DNA of 64,000 nt, taken from Fistularia commersonii (taxonomy: Eukaryota; Chordata; Actinopteri; Syngnathiformes; Fistulariidae). A program made the translations under genes and the position numbers. Below, piece by piece: positions 60,291 to 64,000 of the stretch. The DNA is taken from assembly GCA_037954325.1 (NCBI GenBank), contig JBBMNZ010000001.1, forward strand, positions 12,353,758 through 12,417,757, in the 5' to 3' direction. Numbering within the stretch: position 1 is the stretch's first letter; every line of letters begins with the position of its first letter. The notes beneath the pieces were generated by a model. That model was not told the origin of the DNA. It ran no database searches and saw only the letters and a program-made list of their open reading frames with translations.

Positions 60291-60591
60291 CAGGGGTGGG
60301 CTATTATTTTGGCTGGCGGGCCACATTTCTTATTTAATTTTTATGCGCGGGCCAACTAAGTATCAAGTAAATTGAACAAAATGAAAATTGCAGTTTAAAG
60401 GTTTTGGCAATTTATTTCAACTTTAAAATCAGTCATGATCATATAAATGTGCAGACATTGTTTCTTATGTAATCATTTGTACAAAATTAAACAAAAGGAA
60501 AAAAAAGGAGTTTCTAAATTCAATATTAATTGAAAATACTTCTTAAAATAGCTAAAGAAAAGAGAAACAGGCCGTAAAATGCCCAGGTCTG
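60291..60591. mobile_element. hAT-type non-autonomous element (301 bases)
   Basis: The left end CAGGGGTGGGCTATTATTTT and the reverse complement of the right end CAGACCTGGGCATTTTACGG are imperfect inverted repeats. A perfect 8-base duplication GTTTAAAC flanks it (60283-60290 and 60592-60599), as expected for hAT elements. Just inside the left end is a GCGGGCCACAT block common in such elements. No transposase is present. Confidence 0.9.
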
Positions 60592-60599
60592 GTTTAAAC

Positions 60600-61019
60600 C
60601 TTGGCTTCTAGTGTCGACAGAGCTTCAAGGCTCCAGAACTGACGGGTCAGACGCAGAGTGAGAGGGAAAACTGTTGGGTAGCACTAGAGACCAGTTTCCA
60701 GTTGGAGACAAACACAGCTGGACATTGCAGCTAAAAAATACACCCTGGGATTTGAGTGCCTCTGTGCTCTCCCAGACAAATCACTCATCCCATCTGAAGT
60801 TTGCTCAACTGAGGGGACACTTTTAGAAATATTTTGAGTTTGATGAAAACTCTCCACTTGTTTACTCTCACAGATCACCTTAACTGTGTCCATTATGGTT
60901 ATTGGTGGCTTTGTTGAGAGGGTCCCAGTGATGAGCTACTCATCAGATAACTCCACTGATTAACGGCACACTGTTTCCCACTCATCACCCAGATGTTCTC
61001 ACTTACGCACAGAACTCAT

Positions 61020-61056
<37 letters not shown>

Positions 61057-62345
61057 CACTTAATCAGCGTTTACACGCGTAATCTTGTGTGTAACCATTA
61101 CGACACCCCTGATTGTTCTTTGCTTGGCCTCTCCTGAGCAGGAGCTTTCACCACTACGACTGCTTCCTCACTGCCGACCCTGGGGAATGCAGCAAACGTC
61201 CTGTAACCGTACAACTTTGAGGAGAGTTTAACTTACCTGGTTACCTCAACCAGCAAACTCACTGTTCCATCTGCCAACTCCAGGATGCACTCCCTGTCTT
61301 CTTTCCAGCAGAGCCCTTATTCTTCTGGATTCCTTATCTCTGAACGCCTTTGTGTTATCAACCATTCTCTCCCTTCTTGTTTCTCTCTCTGAATCTCTAA
61401 AATATCAGCTCTGCTGTGCCTCCGGTGCTTACATAACTCATCTGTAATCTACAAAGGTGCAAGCCCTGGCAGGGAAGGAGCACCAGTAATGTGGCACACC
61501 CTTTCTAAACAAATGGCTACATCTCAACCTCACCTTCCAGAGGGTAAAAGAGGTCACCTCAAAGGAACAGAGAAGGCCGTCAGGCCCTGATCAACCGAAG
61601 GGGGGGGGGGGCAGTTTTGATAACAAGATTAAGATTCAGGAATAAGATTCAGCAAAAGGCAGCAAGAGACAAATAAAAGACGAGGGAGGCAGTCAGGAGG
61701 CCCTGGGGATGGCCACTGTCAAACACTGCCAAACGCTCATGCACTGGATCAAGCCAAGTGTCTGAGGTCCATGCTGCCAGCAGTCATTTGCTGGGTCAGT
61801 GACAGAAAACAACACAATAGTCCTCATTGTCACGAGCTCCGAGACCAAGAGAAGCACCACAGGTCTTAAATTACCTTTTTACCTATTTCCCCTCAAGGCC
61901 AAGCTGAGCAAATCTACCACACCTAGTTTTTCATGCCAATACTCACCCAGGATATCCTGGCATCCACTTGCAGCTATCTTTATTGGATTACAATGCCAGT
62001 CCGAGCATGTTATGGTTCTTTTCTTAATTTACTGCCTACTTGTAAATATATTTTTACCCCTGAAAATTCTAGAAATAACACAACATGATGCACGTGGTGC
62101 ATGTTATAAAACCCTGATTCACGCGGCTTTATGGAGTCATTTTTTGTCATACTTGCATGTTTATTTATTTTTTCAACTTGATCAAAACCATTTATTTACC
62201 AGCTTGACATCCCAGTGGACTATTTTAAAGAACTATAGAGATTTGGGCTTACTCATACCTCGTTCAAGTTAATTGATCCGGACTGGCTGATCTCCACTCA
62301 GGCTGTCTCCATTAGAGGCGTCTACCTGCCGCTTCCTCTTCTTTT
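60600..62345. other. Intergenic, no gene seen
   Basis: Contains a (CA)n array at 61021-61053 and a 12-G run at 61600-61611. The open frame at 61799-62272 has no recognisable domain and an irregular composition. Confidence 0.5.
61021..61053. repeat. (CA)n microsatellite
   Basis: About 16 uninterrupted CA units. Confidence 0.95.
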
Positions 62346-62369
62346 TCTTCTTCTTTTTTTCAGCTTAAA

Positions 62370-62720
62370 AACTTCGTCGCTCCCGAGGACAACTTCAGGT
62401 GAACCATTTCGGTGAAATAAACACTAGAAGACAGGAAGACGCGCGGAGTCTGGTCTGTTCGCTGGGAGCCTTCACCTCCTTTTGTTTGGATGTCAGTTCG
62501 GTTGGCCTTGTCCCCGTCACGATGGTCTCGCCAGTGCGCCCGACGGTCCGCTCTCCGTGGGGGACCGAAGCGATCTGTGGAGGACCTGTGCCTCCCACCT
62601 GGAGGCAGGGCGCGCTCAGGTGAGAATGCGATGCCGGGATCGGTGTACTGGCGACATCTACTGGCGAAAAGGGGGAAGTGCATGGGTAACCCAGCTCCTA
62701 AACACCCGCGTTACGTTTCG
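62370..62720. promoter_or_regulatory. CpG-rich patch, possible promoter or first exon
   Basis: By eye this has roughly thirty CpG dinucleotides in 350 bases inside AT-rich, CpG-poor DNA. A good plus-strand donor (CTCAG|GTGAGA) lies at 62619-62620, and a possible minus-strand donor (GGAG|GTGAAG) in the middle. It could be the first exon of a plus-strand gene beyond the window, a distant first exon of nhsl3 on the minus strand, or only a CpG-rich repeat. No protein family is recognised. Confidence 0.35.
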
Positions 62721-62755
62721 CTTTAATGGCACTGTCTCTTTAAGACAGGGGTTTC

Positions 62756-63423
62756 AAACTCCTTTTGGTCCGGGGGCCACATACGCCCTAATTTGATGAC
62801 CAATAAAACCATTACCTAGAAGTAACACTAAATCGATTTTTTTTCTTTTGTTTTAGTGTAAAGGAGTTAAACAGGTAAATTAAAAAAACAATCTTATGTA
62901 ATGGACGGTTCCTCTAAAAAAAATACATGACGAATTAATACGAAAAACGAATATTAAAAAAGAATTGATGATATTACACCCTAAAAATATTGTTGATCTT
63001 GTCACTGTGGGAAAGCTTACCACTAGAATTTATTTGAAAATTAATTGGTAGCATGTATAAGATGAGGTATAATGTTTACAAGGCTAATAGCGGCTATTCT
63101 GGTTATTAAATCAATCTTTTTAATTTTGCCCATTTTTTTTTTTTGTTTGTTTTTGTGTTTGTTTTTTATTGAAATGAGAATAAAAGATCATTTTGCAATG
63201 TCACTTGATGTTTTTTCATCAAAAAATCATTTGTTTTCAAATTTTGAAGCAAAGAAATACATTGCAAAGTTACTTTTTCATTTTTTCCTTGCCTGTTTTT
63301 TTTTCGAAACCCTCTGTATAAAACCTCCGGATGCATGTGAGAAAAAATGCGCAGGCCGCACTAACACAAAGATTTGATACCAGGCAAGGGCTCACAAAAT
63401 TTGTTCCGACTCTGAAACACCTG
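62756..63423. mobile_element. hAT-type non-autonomous element (668 bases)
   Basis: The left end CAGGGGTTTCAAACTC and the reverse complement of the right end CAGGTGTTTCAGAGTC differ at only three bases. The flanks CTTTAAGA (62748-62755) and CTTTAAGG (63424-63431) form a near-perfect 8-base duplication. A GGGGGCCACATACG block follows the left end, as in many fish hAT copies. The interior is AT-rich and has no transposase frame. Confidence 0.87.
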
Positions 63424-63661
63424 CTTTAAGGGTTATAGCTGGAAGTCCACGTTTACGGCACAGTGTGTGCGTTACCCTAGCTACTTCTTCAATGTTTCAT
63501 GAACAGAAAAGTTCATGAAAAATATGCCATCCCGTGATGATCTGTGTTGCACGATGGAAATGATTTTGTTTTGAAACACATATATATCCTGTGAAGCTAA
63601 ATTACTATTTTTGTTAATCATGTGTTCAGTCACACATGGAAGAAGCTGAGCGCTCCAACAG

Positions 63662-63730
63662 CATTACATTACATTACATTACATTACAGTTATTTAGCAG
63701 ACGCTTTTATTCAAAGCGACTTACAAAAAT
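63662..63730 (+). repeat. (ACATT)n-associated teleost element
   Basis: Tandem ACATT units are followed by TTTAGCAGACGCTTTTATTC and AAAGCGACTTACA, a very common fish repeat end. The sequence after it to the window end shows no gene. Confidence 0.8.
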
Positions 63731-64000
63731 TGCAATTCAATAACCGATGATCCAAAGTACCAGTAGTTGTTATTCAGAAGTCACCACTCTACCAAATAGC
63801 CATCTCAAATTCATATTTTGTGTTTATTCCTGAAAAGGAATAAATAAATAAAGATAATAGAATATAAGTGGTGTCGGGGTTTAAGATGAATAACTTACAA
63901 GAGCAAAATACAACCAGATGGATAGTGAGATGAGATGAGACAGTGTATGTTATTATCAGAGTGAGTAAACAGTCTGATCACCTGGGAGTGGGTGAAAGTG

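Noticed and set aside
62346..62402. Strong acceptor followed by a short LKNFVAPEDNFR frame
   Set aside because: The pyrimidine tract is convincing as an acceptor, but the frame is 12 codons long with no partner exon upstream and no family match.

Overview
This window is nuclear DNA of a ray-finned (teleost) fish. The signs are spliced genes with GT-AG introns and vertebrate protein families, long (TG)n/(CA)n/(ATT)n microsatellites, and a mix of transposons common in fish (RTE/Rex3-type LINEs, an L2/CR1-type LINE remnant, hAT, piggyBac and Tc1/mariner non-autonomous elements, ACATT-repeat elements). No prokaryotic, organellar or viral gene was seen.

Four protein-coding genes can be built exon by exon with consistent splice phases. 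(1) mycl, minus strand, coding 8795 down to 7146: two coding exons, 373 residues, plus a non-coding first exon and TATA promoter near 9.4 kb. (2) mfsd2a, plus strand, 21778-29709: 14 coding exons, about 511-517 residues, a sodium-dependent lysophosphatidylcholine transporter. (3) A ZP3-type egg-envelope glycoprotein gene, plus strand, 31446-34024: 8 coding exons, 574 residues, with a long acidic tail. (4) nhsl3 (KIAA1522), minus strand, coding 51800 down to 35114: 7 coding exons, 1601 residues, with one 4-kb exon and one 10.8-kb intron. As I recall the human map, MYCL and MFSD2A are close neighbours there, so the mycl/mfsd2a pairing looks like retained synteny. The mycl and mfsd2a genes diverge, mfsd2a and the ZP gene are in tandem, and the ZP gene and nhsl3 converge with their 3' ends only a few hundred bases apart. 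The genes are not an operon and have no evident common pathway.

Layout: 1-6.2 kb, no gene; 6.2-9.4 kb, mycl; 9.4-21.5 kb, intergenic and rich in transposons (L2-type remnant at 13.4-14.4, RTE-type LINE at 15.09-17.97 with a 21-bp target-site duplication, piggyBac MITE at 18.8-19.1, RTE tail fragment at 19.2-19.5, inverted-repeat element at 21.0-21.3); 21.5-30.3 kb, mfsd2a; 31.3-34.1 kb, ZP gene; 34.5-51.8 kb, nhsl3; 51.8-64 kb, no certain gene but a Rex3-type LINE (57.8-60.1), two hAT elements with 8-bp duplications (60.3 and 62.8 kb) and a CpG-rich patch at 62.4-62.7 that could be a promoter.

I found no wholly new gene system. The most useful leads are the upstream ORFs in the mycl leader, the weak or GC-AG splice site in mfsd2a, the 28-bp tandem duplication in the mfsd2a leader, the long acidic tail of the ZP protein, the enlarged nhsl3 exon, the CpG patch, and several transposons whose exact ends and target duplications can be read from the sequence.
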